From JBBKXR01 sp037969585 (GTDB taxonomy: Bacteria > Verrucomicrobiota > Verrucomicrobiia > Verrucomicrobiales > DEV007): 64,000 bases of DNA. The notes under the pieces are model-generated. The model was not told where the DNA came from and searched no databases. It worked only from the letters and a program-made list of their open reading frames with translations. The DNA lies in contig JBBKXR010000223.1 in the NCBI GenBank assembly GCA_037969585.1, forward strand, positions 1 to 64,000, written 5' to 3'. Below, one piece after another: positions 1 to 8,636 of this stretch. Every line of letters begins with the position of its first letter. The first letter of the stretch is position 1. Position numbers and translations under genes: made by a program.

Positions 1-436
1 GTATTCCTCCAGCGCAACGCCATCCGCCCCCCATCCTGGGCTTGTGATCGAACGCCCGCGACTCCGCTGTTCGCCCCGCCTCGCAGTTGGGAGCAATGCC
101 CTTCCGGCCCGCCATCTCCGTTCGGTTGGGGTTACGAGTAGTAAGAAAAACGAAGAATCTTCGCCCAGCCTACGGTACAGCGGGAGTTCCCCAAAAATGG
201 CAAAAATAATCTTTCATGGCTGTAGCCTCTTCAATTTCAACAAGTTAAGCAGGTCGGCACTTACACGACGGCTTTCCTACTTTGAAAAGCTTTCAACCGG
301 CGCTTGCATGGCTCCAGCAGTGTTCCAGATTGGAGGGCGGACATCATCGGATTTCATCAGAAAGCTATCACCTGAGCTATCAAAATGGCGCTGAACGATC
401 TCCAGCCCTTATGAAATAAAGGACCCCAATCGATAT
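1..436. other. Gene-free left edge
   Basis: I see no convincing protein gene here. One open frame runs from 44 to 394 on the plus strand, but its product has no recognisable domain, is rich in Arg and Ser, and lacks a clear ribosome binding site. It may be a chance frame or a decayed gene. The stretch leads directly into the tRNA-like 3' end at 437-464, so it may be the edge of an element integrated at a tRNA gene. No integrase is visible, and the other edge would lie outside the window. Confidence 0.4.
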
Positions 437-464
437 CGGGGTTCGATTCCCCGTACCCGCACCA
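437..464 (+). tRNA. 3' end of a tRNA-like gene (T-arm, acceptor strand, CCA)
   Basis: The sequence has a perfect 5-bp T-stem (CGGGG 437-441 with CCCCG 449-453) around the canonical loop TTCGATT. It is followed by a 7-nt acceptor strand TACCCGC (454-460), discriminator A and an encoded CCA (462-464). The upstream 48 bases do not form an anticodon arm or D-arm, and no GCGGGTA partner for the acceptor strand is present in the first 436 bases. This is therefore a 3' fragment, not an intact tRNA. It could be a remnant left by site-specific integration at a tRNA, or less likely the end of an unusual tmRNA. Confidence 0.6.
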
Positions 465-529
465 TTTTTCCGGTGCACAGCCTGTAACCATTGATTGCTG
501 GGTCGTTCGCTCCGTGATTGATTAGCGCC

Positions 530-1663
530 ATGCCCGTCTCGATTACCAATACCCGCGTCGTAACACCCGGAAAGGACGTCTCCAAAGCCAACATCAGCGT
601 CGATGCCGACGGCCGTATAGGCGACATCGGTGAAAGCTTGCCTGAAGGCGACAGCTTCGACGCGGATGGCCTGCTCGCTTTCGCCGGCTTCATCGACATT
701 CATACGCACGGCGCGAACGGTGGCGACGTCACACACGGGACTGAGGAATCGCTGCGCATTATGGCAGAAGCGAAATTGAAAGAAGGTGTAACGACTTTTC
801 TGCCGACGACTTGGACCGAAGCGCAGGACAAACTGTTGTCGATGGCGCGTGGCGTGGCCGCCTACCGCGAGCGCGAAGACTTTGCTCGGGCACCGGCTCT
901 GCATGTTGAGGGACCCTACTTAAATCCCGACCAGGCCGGCGCTCAGAACCCCGACTTGATGCGTGCGCCGAATTCCGACGAAGTACGCGCGTTGGCAAGC
1001 ATCTGTCCGGTCGCATTGCTGTCGCTGGCAGTTGAGTTGGAGGGTGCTGAAGCTTTCATCGCCACGATGAAGCGCGAAGGCATCGTTACCTCGGCGGCGC
1101 ACAGTGCAGCGACTCGCGCAGATTTCATCAAAGCCCGTGCGGCGGGACTCGCCCACCTGACCCATTACTGCAATCAAATGTCGCCGCTGCATCATCGCTC
1201 GGTCGGCCTGGTGGGATCAGCGCTGCTCGACGACGAGGTAATGATCGAATTGATCTGCGACACCATTCACCTCTGTCCGGACATGATCGAACTGGTGTTC
1301 AAGCATCGCTCGACCGACCAACTGATGCTGATTACCGACAGCATCGCCGCCTCCCATCTGGGCGATGGCACCTACCAACTCGGCGAGGCTGCGAACATCA
1401 CGGTGAAGGACGGCGTAGCTCGCATCGCCGCAGGCAACCTTGCTGGCAGCACACTGCAGTTCCACGACGGCCTGCGTCACGTCGCCGGGATTACCGGACT
1501 GCCGCTGCCCGAATTGGCCAAATGCACCGCCGCCAACCAAGCGCGGTCGCTGGGGCTGGACGATCGCGGAAAGCTGGAGCCTGGTCTGCTCGCCGATATC
1601 GTGCTACTCAACGACGAGTTCGGCGTTGAAGCGGTTTTCGTCGGCGGCGAGCGGAAAGTCTAA
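530..1663 (+). CDS. nagA: N-acetylglucosamine-6-phosphate deacetylase
   Basis: This enzyme hydrolyses GlcNAc-6-phosphate to glucosamine-6-phosphate and acetate in cytoplasmic amino-sugar catabolism and cell-wall recycling. The 377-residue protein fits the family. Residues 58-60 form the HTH metal motif after GFIDI, residues 125-130 read HVEGPY (the metal-binding Glu region), His191 and His212 are the later metal ligands, and Asp270 in LITDSIAAS is the catalytic acid/base. I chose ATG 530; an in-frame TTG at 518 would add four residues. The stop overlaps the stop of the convergent M20 peptidase gene by two bases. No other nag gene or PTS component is visible next to it. Confidence 0.9.
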   Translation: MPVSITNTRVVTPGKDVSKANISVDADGRIGDIGESLPEGDSFDADGLLAFAGFIDIHTHGANGGDVTHGTEESLRIMAEAKLKEGVTTFLPTTWTEAQDKLLSMARGVAAYREREDFARAPALHVEGPYLNPDQAGAQNPDLMRAPNSDEVRALASICPVALLSLAVELEGAEAFIATMKREGIVTSAAHSAATRADFIKARAAGLAHLTHYCNQMSPLHHRSVGLVGSALLDDEVMIELICDTIHLCPDMIELVFKHRSTDQLMLITDSIAASHLGDGTYQLGEAANITVKDGVARIAAGNLAGSTLQFHDGLRHVAGITGLPLPELAKCTAANQARSLGLDDRGKLEPGLLADIVLLNDEFGVEAVFVGGERKV

Positions 1664-3000
1664 TTTCCTAACTCTTCCAAAAGCGCACCGTTCATGCGGA
1701 TGCCAGCTTCGAAATTTTCCACGGCGAAGTTCTCGTTTGGTGCGTGAATCTGGCAATCCGGCAAAGCCAGTCCGAGCATTAACGTGTCGACACCGAGGAT
1801 GTCTTTGAACGACTGAATGATCGGGATACTGCCGCCCTCGCGGATCAGAACCGGATCGGCATTAAAGGTCTTTTTCAATGCCGTTTGAGCGGCTTTGCCG
1901 AAATCCGAAAACGGATCCATAACATAAGCGGGACCGTAGTGGCCTTCCTCAAAATCCATGGTCACGCCTTCTGGACAGATCGCTTCAAAATGTGCACGCG
2001 CCATCTTGATGATCTCCTGCGGATCCTGATCCGGCACCACGCGAAACGACACTTTGACCATCGACTCACTGGGAATCACCGTCTTCGAGCCTTCGCCCTG
2101 ATAGCCAGCACCGATACCATTAATTTCGGCTGTCGGACGAGCCCATCGACGCTCAAGCGAGCTGTAGCCCTTTTCCCCAAACAGCGCTGGAACACCGGTC
2201 TCGGCCTGAGTCGAAGCTTCGCCATCCGCGACCTTCGACCACTGTTCGCGTTCCCAGTCGGCCAGCGGTTGAACCTTGTCGTAAAAGCCTTCGATAGTGA
2301 CTCGCCCATCGGCATCGTGCAGGCTCGCCGCCATTTGCGCAGCGACCATCGCCGGGTTGGCGACCGCTCCGCCATACACGCCTGAATGAAGATCCGTCGC
2401 CGGTCCGCGCAAGACAAACTCGACGCAGGAAATACCGCGCAAACCGTAGGTCATCGTCGGCACACCGCGCGCGACCATTCCGGTGTCGGATACCGCCACC
2501 ACATCGCAGGCCAGATCTTCTGCGTGTTCCCTGAGGAATCCTGGCAGGTTGGGGCTGCCGATTTCCTCCTCTCCTTCGAGCAGGAAAATCAGGTTCACCG
2601 GCAGATCGCCGTCGTTGGCTCTCAGTGTTTCCTCAACGCCGAGGATGTGGGCAAAATGCTGCCCTTTATTGTCAGTCGAGCCACGCGCCCAGACCATGCC
2701 ATCGCGAACTTCCGGTTCGAACGGTGGCGATTTCCACAAGTCGAGCGGATCGACCGGCTGCACGTCGTAGTGTCCGTAGATAAGAACCGTACGCCGATCC
2801 GGGCGGTGATCATTCTTTGCCACCACCACCGGATGACCCGCCGTCGGATGAATCTCCGTGGCCAAGCCCATCTCCTTGAGTTTATCGGCCAGCCATCGAG
2901 CGCAATCTTCAACATCGCCTTTATGACGGCTGTCAGTGGAGATGCTGGGAAAGCGCAGCAGTTCAAAAAATTCGTTAAGGTGGCGTTGTTCGGGTGTCAT
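1660..3000 (-). CDS. M20 family metallopeptidase (dipeptidase-like)
   Basis: This is a di-zinc peptidase of the M20 (ArgE/DapE/CNDP-like) family, predicted to hydrolyse dipeptides or related amides in the cytoplasm. The metal and catalytic motifs are in order: GHYDVQP near residue 77, GSTDNKG near 110 (bridging Asp), the LEGEEEIGS Glu pair near 143-146, VSDTG for the next ligand, and IHAPNE near the C terminus for the last His. There is no signal peptide when the ATG at 3000 is used (MTPEQRHL); a further upstream frame start would add ten residues without homology. Length 446 residues is normal. It is the last gene of a minus-strand series after the PIG-L and Gfo/Idh genes. Substrate specificity cannot be read from the sequence. 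Confidence 0.88.
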   Translation of the reverse strand: MTPEQRHLNEFFELLRFPSISTDSRHKGDVEDCARWLADKLKEMGLATEIHPTAGHPVVVAKNDHRPDRRTVLIYGHYDVQPVDPLDLWKSPPFEPEVRDGMVWARGSTDNKGQHFAHILGVEETLRANDGDLPVNLIFLLEGEEEIGSPNLPGFLREHAEDLACDVVAVSDTGMVARGVPTMTYGLRGISCVEFVLRGPATDLHSGVYGGAVANPAMVAAQMAASLHDADGRVTIEGFYDKVQPLADWEREQWSKVADGEASTQAETGVPALFGEKGYSSLERRWARPTAEINGIGAGYQGEGSKTVIPSESMVKVSFRVVPDQDPQEIIKMARAHFEAICPEGVTMDFEEGHYGPAYVMDPFSDFGKAAQTALKKTFNADPVLIREGGSIPIIQSFKDILGVDTLMLGLALPDCQIHAPNENFAVENFEAGIRMNGALLEELGN

Positions 3001-3081
3001 CGGCGAAAAAGTTACCCGCCACGATGCCACACGGCGGACGGATCGCCAGTCAGTTTGCGTCCGGATCCCACACCGGAGGAA

Positions 3082-3882
3082 TCATTCGTCGAGCGAAGCC
3101 TCGTAGGCTTCATCGATGATACACTTGTCGCCCAGTGCTTCGGCCAGTGGATCGATCTCCTTGCTGGAAAAGCCAAGGTGCAAATGGCGACGCCAACCTT
3201 CGGCGTGCTTAAATTTTCCGGAAAGTCTACCGACTTCTTCCGACATTTCATCCATTGCCACGAGGTAGGAATCCATGCCCTGCGACACATCGAGCCATTC
3301 CTTCTGGCTGCGGTGAGCTGCCAGCGCCTGTCGCTTCACCGCGTGAACCGAGGTCGTGTCCACATACGAACCGGCACGCACACGACGGCGCAAGCCATCA
3401 CGCAAACCGTGCGGCATGGCATGATAAACCGCGATGTCGCCCTGAACGGGCGGCAACGGTGGCTCGACCTGGAAGTTGGGCATGCCACAAGTAAACGCCG
3501 CCGTCACCGCGAGCCGACAGGCGTTCATGTGATCTTCCATGTAGTCACTCGGCGAATGCGTCAGAACGATATCAGGCGCTGCGATCCTTATCGCTGACGC
3601 GACTCGGCGCAACAGCGGCGTCGAGTAGAGCACCTCGAGATCATCGGCAAGGCTGCCATGGAACTGCGCACCCATGATCTTCGCCGCCTCGCGACCCTCG
3701 CGGGCGCGCACAATGCGAGCCTCTTGCGCCGGCATTTTCAGAGTGCCGGCGCTGCCCGTCGCGATGTTCAAGTAGTGAATCTGAAACCCTACCTCCTTGA
3801 GCTGCAGCAAAGTCCCCGCCATAACGAACTCAATGTCGTCAGGGTGGGCGGCGATCGCCATTACGGTGCGGTTTCGGCTCAT
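3082..3882 (-). CDS. PIG-L/LmbE family deacetylase
   Basis: This is a zinc-dependent amide hydrolase of the PIG-L family, whose members remove acetyl groups from GlcNAc-containing conjugates. The N-terminal AHPDDIE motif (zinc and catalytic Asp) lies within the first 20 residues, and a later THSPSD...EDH segment supplies the remaining zinc His. The start ATG at 3882 (MSRNRT) places the AHPDD motif where it is normally found; the open frame extends six codons further up. It sits 22 bases downstream of the Gfo/Idh gene and 81 bases upstream of the M20 peptidase, so the three are probably cotranscribed. With nagA convergent, amino-sugar turnover is a reasonable but unproven theme. Confidence 0.87.
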   Translation of the reverse strand: MSRNRTVMAIAAHPDDIEFVMAGTLLQLKEVGFQIHYLNIATGSAGTLKMPAQEARIVRAREGREAAKIMGAQFHGSLADDLEVLYSTPLLRRVASAIRIAAPDIVLTHSPSDYMEDHMNACRLAVTAAFTCGMPNFQVEPPLPPVQGDIAVYHAMPHGLRDGLRRRVRAGSYVDTTSVHAVKRQALAAHRSQKEWLDVSQGMDSYLVAMDEMSEEVGRLSGKFKHAEGWRRHLHLGFSSKEIDPLAEALGDKCIIDEAYEASLDE

Positions 3883-3904
3883 CGTTTCTTTTGGAAGCAA
3901 ACCT

Positions 3905-4936
3905 CTACGACATCTCCGAAATCTTCACCGGACGACCTTCGGCATCCGATTTGTCGCAAGCGAACAGCACGCGGAAGGTATTCATGGCGATTTCCAAACT
4001 GGTATCGTCCATCGCCTTGCCTTCGTCGAGCGCGTTGAAGAATCCCTGAAATTCATCCTGATAAGGGTGATCCGCGACGTCGCCGGAATCAGCCATGGCC
4101 ATCGGCAACTCGGTCCACAACTTGTCGCGCAGCGACAGCTTCGATGAGTAGAGTTTGTTGTCGAGCATGCTGCCTTCGCTGCCGCACAAGTGAGTGTGGA
4201 AGTAATAGGGCTGCAGACAGTCGATCACTGATGCGACTTTACCGACGCGACCATCACTGAACTTGATGATCGAAGTGGTCGTAGTCGCGTATTCGTATTT
4301 TTGAAAAATTTCGTTCTTCGAGGTCGTGGAGTAAGTCATCACTTCTTCGACGTCGCTGCCCATGCACATCATCATTGCGTCGAGCGCATGACAGCCAGCG
4401 GACAGCAAACTCGAGCCGCCATTTTCGACCGTGGTGTTCCAGCGATACTGACCGTACCACGGCCCGATGCCGTGGTAGTAATCGACCTCGGCGTAGTGCA
4501 CCTCACCGATCAAACCCTCGTCGAGCATCTTCTTCGTGGTCTGAAACTGACTGACGTGACGCAGCTCAAAACAAACGCAGGCCTGCACGTTATTCTCTTT
4601 CACCGCCGCCTCAATTGCCCGGCAATCTTCCCAGGTCAGCGCCAGCGGTTTCTCCAAAATCAGGTGTTTGCCCGCATTCGCCGCTGCAATCGCCTGATCG
4701 CGATGCTGATTCGGATACGAGGTGATGTCGATGACGTCGATATTGTCATCGGCGAGCATCGCGTCGATATCCGTGTAGGCCTTGATGCTCCCGCCGTGCG
4801 CCGCCGACAGCTCGGCATCATCGAGTTCGCGCGAAGAGTAGACGGCAACCACCTCTCCCTGATCGGTTCCGTTAATTGCGTCGATGTGAGCAGTCGCTGC
4901 CCAGCCGTATCCAATAATACCAACTTTGTAAGCCAT
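3905..4936 (-). CDS. Gfo/Idh/MocA family oxidoreductase
   Basis: This 343-residue NAD(P)-dependent sugar or inositol oxidoreductase has an N-terminal Rossmann fold (GIIGYGWAATAH at residues 6-17) and the family signature EKPLALT near residue 95, whose Lys is catalytic. No signal peptide is present, so it should be cytoplasmic, unlike the Tat-leader homologue at 46836. It is the first gene of the group running to the PIG-L deacetylase and M20 peptidase. Family members act on many sugars, and the substrate is not predictable here. Confidence 0.88.
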   Translation of the reverse strand: MAYKVGIIGYGWAATAHIDAINGTDQGEVVAVYSSRELDDAELSAAHGGSIKAYTDIDAMLADDNIDVIDITSYPNQHRDQAIAAANAGKHLILEKPLALTWEDCRAIEAAVKENNVQACVCFELRHVSQFQTTKKMLDEGLIGEVHYAEVDYYHGIGPWYGQYRWNTTVENGGSSLLSAGCHALDAMMMCMGSDVEEVMTYSTTSKNEIFQKYEYATTTTSIIKFSDGRVGKVASVIDCLQPYYFHTHLCGSEGSMLDNKLYSSKLSLRDKLWTELPMAMADSGDVADHPYQDEFQGFFNALDEGKAMDDTSLEIAMNTFRVLFACDKSDAEGRPVKISEMS

Positions 4937-5245
4937 GATTCTATTCGTTATTTACGATAATATTCTCCGAAATGCCGCGACGATATCCGTCCGGCGAACT
5001 CGGCGACACCATGGCACGCAGCGTGCGATCTGCCCAGTCGGAAATACGGCGTCGTTACGTGATTCGCTAATTACGAGAGCCCTGGCATTTCGTTAAAATC
5101 AAAATGCTCGGCGTAGCGGAATTTGCTAAAATTCCGTCGACCTGGAGGGCAGTCGGCCAACGCACTGACGAAATCTCCACAAATTCCGCTACGCACATCG
5201 TCAAACTGCAGTCATTCATGACGGTCAATTGACATCGACGCACTA
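4937..5245. other. Intergenic region with palindromic element
   Basis: No gene is seen in these 309 bases. It holds the inverted-repeat element at 5111-5194 and otherwise non-repetitive sequence. It must contain the promoter of the Gfo/Idh gene that starts at 4936 on the minus strand. Confidence 0.6.
5111..5194. repeat. 84-bp element bounded by 14-bp perfect inverted repeats
   Basis: GCGTAGCGGAATTT at 5111-5124 is exactly repeated in inverse orientation as AAATTCCGCTACGC at 5181-5194. The left arm itself also folds as a short hairpin, CGGAATTTGCTAAAATTCCG (5117-5136). Related sequences occur at 42721 and 54921. The arrangement resembles paired REP-type units or a miniature element; no transposase is near. 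Confidence 0.8.
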
Positions 5246-6676
5246 TTACTCAGCAACCTCTGCTCGAACCGCTCGCCCCGGGTAGACCCCGTCAACGATC
5301 TCGCCATTATTCACCACAACTTCGCCGGCGACGATGACGAAAGGAATACCCGCTGAAGGCTGCGCGGGATCGGTGAAGGTTGCCACATCGATCACTCGCT
5401 CGGAATCGAACAAAGTCAGATCGGCATCGCCACCTACCTTGACACGGCCTTTGTTATTCATCATCGGTGCGCGTTTTTCCAATCGTTGCGCCGGCATCAG
5501 GCTGATTTTTCGCAGCGCGTCCATCAGTTCCAGTTCACCCCGCTCGCGAACGTAGTGGCCCAGGATTCGCGCGAAGGTGCCGGCATTTCGCGGATGCCCT
5601 ACCAGACCGTCGCTGGCGACCATGGCCAGCGGGTGACGCAGCGCATTAGTGACGATTTCTTCCGTGTTCGAGTAAACGATGACCAGCCCACCTTGCTTCC
5701 GGAACTTGGGGAAAGTCTCGACCGTGATTCTCTCGCCGGTCGCGCCCCATTGTAAATCGCTGTAGTCCCATCCATATTCCTCGCGCCAGCCATCGGCGAA
5801 GATTGCCGAAGAAATGTCGGTCATACCAGCGATGTAGGGATAAATCTCTGCGCTGACATCCATTCCCCGATCGCGGGCTTCAGCGATCATCTGCAGTAAT
5901 CGCGGCGTGGTTTTCCCGCCCGTCGCCTGAGTGTGCACTACCTGCAGCGGCGCACCGGTGATCGCTGACGCGGCGATGATCTCTTCGACTCCGCGCACCG
6001 CATCTTCAGCACGCGATCGAATGTGAACATGACAGGGCGCCCCAAACTCACCGGCCACCCGAAACATTTCCATCACCTCCCACTCCGTTGCCACCGGTGT
6101 GTAGCGAATGCCAAACCCGACCGCCACGGCACCGGCTTCGAGACCGCGCCGAATCGCCGATTTCATCGCCTCGATCTGTTCGTCCGAAGCCACAACAGTT
6201 GCCGCCTTCGACTCCGCACCGGGCAGAAAACTCGGGAAGTCCCCCATCACTTTCATCCGGACTTTGACGTGACCAATGCTGACCCCGTAATGAATCAGCG
6301 ACTTTGCCGCCTCATCACGTTGTTGATACCACTCCCCGACATCGTCGGTGCCGACCTCCAGTTCCATCGCCGTGGTCACCCCGTCGCGGACCTTCAGGCG
6401 CAGCGAGTCGATATCCTGAGCGTGTTGGTGAAGATCGATAAAACCCGGTGCCACCACCAGACCCGAAGCATCGATCGTTCGGGTCGCGGCGCCCAGAGGT
6501 GTTTCTGAAATCGCTACGACTTTGCCATCGGAAATGCCAACATCGCGAACCCCATCGAGTCCCGATTCGGGATCCATGACTCGGCCGCCACGAATGACCA
6601 GATCGTAGTCGGCACCGTGTGCGAACGATACCAGAAGCAGTGCAAATATCGTCGCAGGGATTTTCAGCAACGACAT
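5246..6676 (-). CDS. Secreted amidohydrolase, N-acyl-D-amino-acid deacylase-like
   Basis: This metal-dependent hydrolase belongs to the amidohydrolase superfamily. A signal peptide (hydrophobic LLKIPATIFALLLVSFAHG) is followed by the small beta-domain (YDLVIRGGRVMDP) and the TIM barrel. The first metal motif is HQHAQ rather than HxH-A with two plain histidines, preceded by GFIDL. Later HVHIR and HTQATGG segments and LVGHPRNAGTF near the C terminus match the D-aminoacylase group, which releases D-amino acids from N-acyl derivatives. The actual substrate is unknown. The ATG at 6676 overlaps the sulfatase TGA (TGATG), and an adjacent GTG at 6679 is an alternative, so translation is coupled to the sulfatase. 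Confidence 0.8.
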   Translation of the reverse strand: MSLLKIPATIFALLLVSFAHGADYDLVIRGGRVMDPESGLDGVRDVGISDGKVVAISETPLGAATRTIDASGLVVAPGFIDLHQHAQDIDSLRLKVRDGVTTAMELEVGTDDVGEWYQQRDEAAKSLIHYGVSIGHVKVRMKVMGDFPSFLPGAESKAATVVASDEQIEAMKSAIRRGLEAGAVAVGFGIRYTPVATEWEVMEMFRVAGEFGAPCHVHIRSRAEDAVRGVEEIIAASAITGAPLQVVHTQATGGKTTPRLLQMIAEARDRGMDVSAEIYPYIAGMTDISSAIFADGWREEYGWDYSDLQWGATGERITVETFPKFRKQGGLVIVYSNTEEIVTNALRHPLAMVASDGLVGHPRNAGTFARILGHYVRERGELELMDALRKISLMPAQRLEKRAPMMNNKGRVKVGGDADLTLFDSERVIDVATFTDPAQPSAGIPFVIVAGEVVVNNGEIVDGVYPGRAVRAEVAE

Positions 6677-8583
6677 CACGGCACGGCGTTTTGGGTTTTC
6701 TCAAGATCATTGAGCGCCTTGTTGCAGACGCGAACGATGTACTTGTTCGGCTGATCTTTCAGCCCTTTGCGTAGAGCGCCGATAACGGGTCGTGCCATTT
6801 CATCCAACTCGTCAATCGCGATGGCGGCATGAAGTCGCGTCCACTCCTGGTCGCTTTCCAATTCAGCCGCTAACACTGGCAGTCCCGTGCTTGGCTCACC
6901 GATCAGACACAGCGCCCGGGCGACAGCCACTCGTACCACCGGCGCTGAATCTTCGATTTGAATCTTCAGTTCATCGACCAATCCCTCAACGCTCTTACCA
7001 ATATTGCCAATTCCAGTCGCCGCCCAATAGCGCACCGCCGCGTCCTCGTCATCGATCGCCTGGCGAAGTTCAGAGAATCCCGCCTCGCCTCGTGACGCCA
7101 ATGCTGCGACCTCCGCAAGTCGCGCGTTGAGCGCCTCCGATCCAGTTTGCCGCATCACCGCATACTCAGAGTTCATCACCGTTACCCGCTCAGTGATCTC
7201 CGGCTCAGGGATAAGACCAAGGTCGCGGGTTTCGCGCACCCAGTTCTGATGCGCCACGCGCAGACGCTCCAACGTTCCGCGGTGCCCAGGCTTTCCAATC
7301 AGATTATTGACCTCGTGCGGATCGGCTTCGAGATCGTAAAGTTCCTCAACCGGTTTTCGATCGGCCATGAACCACTCCGCAGCGGTCGGCAACTTGCCCT
7401 CAGCGTGAACGCGGCGCAGCTCCATCATCGTCGCGCCTTTTTCCGGAGTGTTCATGTACTGATAGTAAGGCTTCAGCGGCTCATAATTACGGATGTAGCG
7501 ATAACGGTGATCACGCACGCTGCGGATGATGTCATAGCGCTCGTCCATTCGATCCCGAGCGCCATAAACAAAGCTTCGCGGAGCACTTAACCCGTCGCCT
7601 AGAAAGGCACGCCCCTGGACGTGCTCGGGAATCTTCACTCCCGAGAGCTGTAGCACTGTCGGGCCAAAGTCCAACGAGCTGATCAGCTGATCATCCACTG
7701 TTCCCGGCGCTCCCTGACCTTCGCTGCGCAGCGCCTCTGGAATGCGCACGACCAGCGGAATATGGGTTCCGGAATCGTAAAGCCAACGCTTGGCGCGCGG
7801 CAGCCCCACACCGTGATCCGACCAGAACATAACGATCGTATTGTCCGCGAGACCATCTTCATCAAGCTCAGCGAGTAATTTACCCGCCCACGAATCCATC
7901 GCCGTGATCAGCTCATAATTCCGCTTCCAATCCTCGCGGACTATCGGCGTGTCCGGGTAGTACGGCGGCAAGGTGGTTAGTTTCTCAGGATCCTGACGTT
8001 GCTCAGCCGTTAAGTGCTTGGTGACGCTTTCGTATTTTTCCTTCGATTCGATGCCGCTCTCGTGACAGCCGGTAAAATTAAATACTGCGAAGAAGGGCTG
8101 CTCAGAATCCTTGCGATTTCGCCAATGTGCCTTGCCATTCGACTGATCCCAAGTCTCCTTGGGCATCTTGAATTGATAGTCCGTTTTCGAATTGTTAGTG
8201 CAGTAGTAGCCCGCATCACGCAGATAAACCGGAAACGGCTTAATCAGCTCCGGCAGCGTCGCATTGCAACGCATGTGATGAGTCCCAATCGTCGTCTGAT
8301 ACATCCCGGTGATGATCGCCGACCGACACGGTGCGCAAACCCCGGCCGTCGTAAACGCATGTGAGTAGCGCACTCCTTGCTTGGCCAATGCATCGACATT
8401 CGGCGTGATCGCATGTGGATCGCCGTAGCAGCCAAAATGCGCGCTGATGTCCTCGCAGGACAACCAAAGGATGTTCGGTTGTATGGCGGCAACGTCCGAC
8501 TGAGCATCCGCCACGCCTCCGCACACCCAAGCGACCAACAGCGCGATCGACAATCCTGTCATTATTCTATGCCCGAAAATCAT
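6676..8583 (-). CDS. Secreted sulfatase with C-terminal HEAT-like repeats
   Basis: This is a type I (formylglycine) sulfatase that hydrolyses sulfate esters outside the cytoplasm. A signal peptide ends near ADAQ (residue 28). NILWLSCEDI supplies the metal-binding start of the fold, and C83-A-P-C-R87 fits the CxPxR site for conversion of Cys to formylglycine. The sulfatase fold occupies about residues 35-450. From about 480 to 625 there are helical HEAT/PBS-like units with repeated AVRYWAATGIGNIG-type segments, which is unusual length for a sulfatase (635 residues). No maturation enzyme (FGE or anSME) is encoded in this window. It precedes the amidohydrolase with a one-base overlap. Substrate is unknown. 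Confidence 0.88.
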   Translation of the reverse strand: MIFGHRIMTGLSIALLVAWVCGGVADAQSDVAAIQPNILWLSCEDISAHFGCYGDPHAITPNVDALAKQGVRYSHAFTTAGVCAPCRSAIITGMYQTTIGTHHMRCNATLPELIKPFPVYLRDAGYYCTNNSKTDYQFKMPKETWDQSNGKAHWRNRKDSEQPFFAVFNFTGCHESGIESKEKYESVTKHLTAEQRQDPEKLTTLPPYYPDTPIVREDWKRNYELITAMDSWAGKLLAELDEDGLADNTIVMFWSDHGVGLPRAKRWLYDSGTHIPLVVRIPEALRSEGQGAPGTVDDQLISSLDFGPTVLQLSGVKIPEHVQGRAFLGDGLSAPRSFVYGARDRMDERYDIIRSVRDHRYRYIRNYEPLKPYYQYMNTPEKGATMMELRRVHAEGKLPTAAEWFMADRKPVEELYDLEADPHEVNNLIGKPGHRGTLERLRVAHQNWVRETRDLGLIPEPEITERVTVMNSEYAVMRQTGSEALNARLAEVAALASRGEAGFSELRQAIDDEDAAVRYWAATGIGNIGKSVEGLVDELKIQIEDSAPVVRVAVARALCLIGEPSTGLPVLAAELESDQEWTRLHAAIAIDELDEMARPVIGALRKGLKDQPNKYIVRVCNKALNDLEKTQNAVP

Positions 8584-8636
8584 CGCGCCAGCGTATCCGA
8601 AAGCTCAGGACACGCAAGCATACTGACATCGCGCAT

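Noticed and set aside
44..394. Open frame of 116 codons on the plus strand
   Set aside because: No recognisable domain, no ribosome binding site, odd composition. It may be a decayed gene, but nothing supports function.
100..464. tmRNA (ssrA) ending at 464
   Set aside because: No TTCGAC-type 5' motif, no tag frame ending in Ala-Ala-stop, and no partner strand for the acceptor. Only the tRNA-like 3' end is supported.
380..904. Minus-strand frame of 174 codons over the tRNA-like end
   Set aside because: It reads through the antisense of the tRNA-like end and nagA (NRTPI-type peptide), a typical artefact.
2386..3597. Plus-strand frame of 403 codons
   Set aside because: It lies antisense to the M20 peptidase and PIG-L genes, both with intact motifs; no domain is visible in it.
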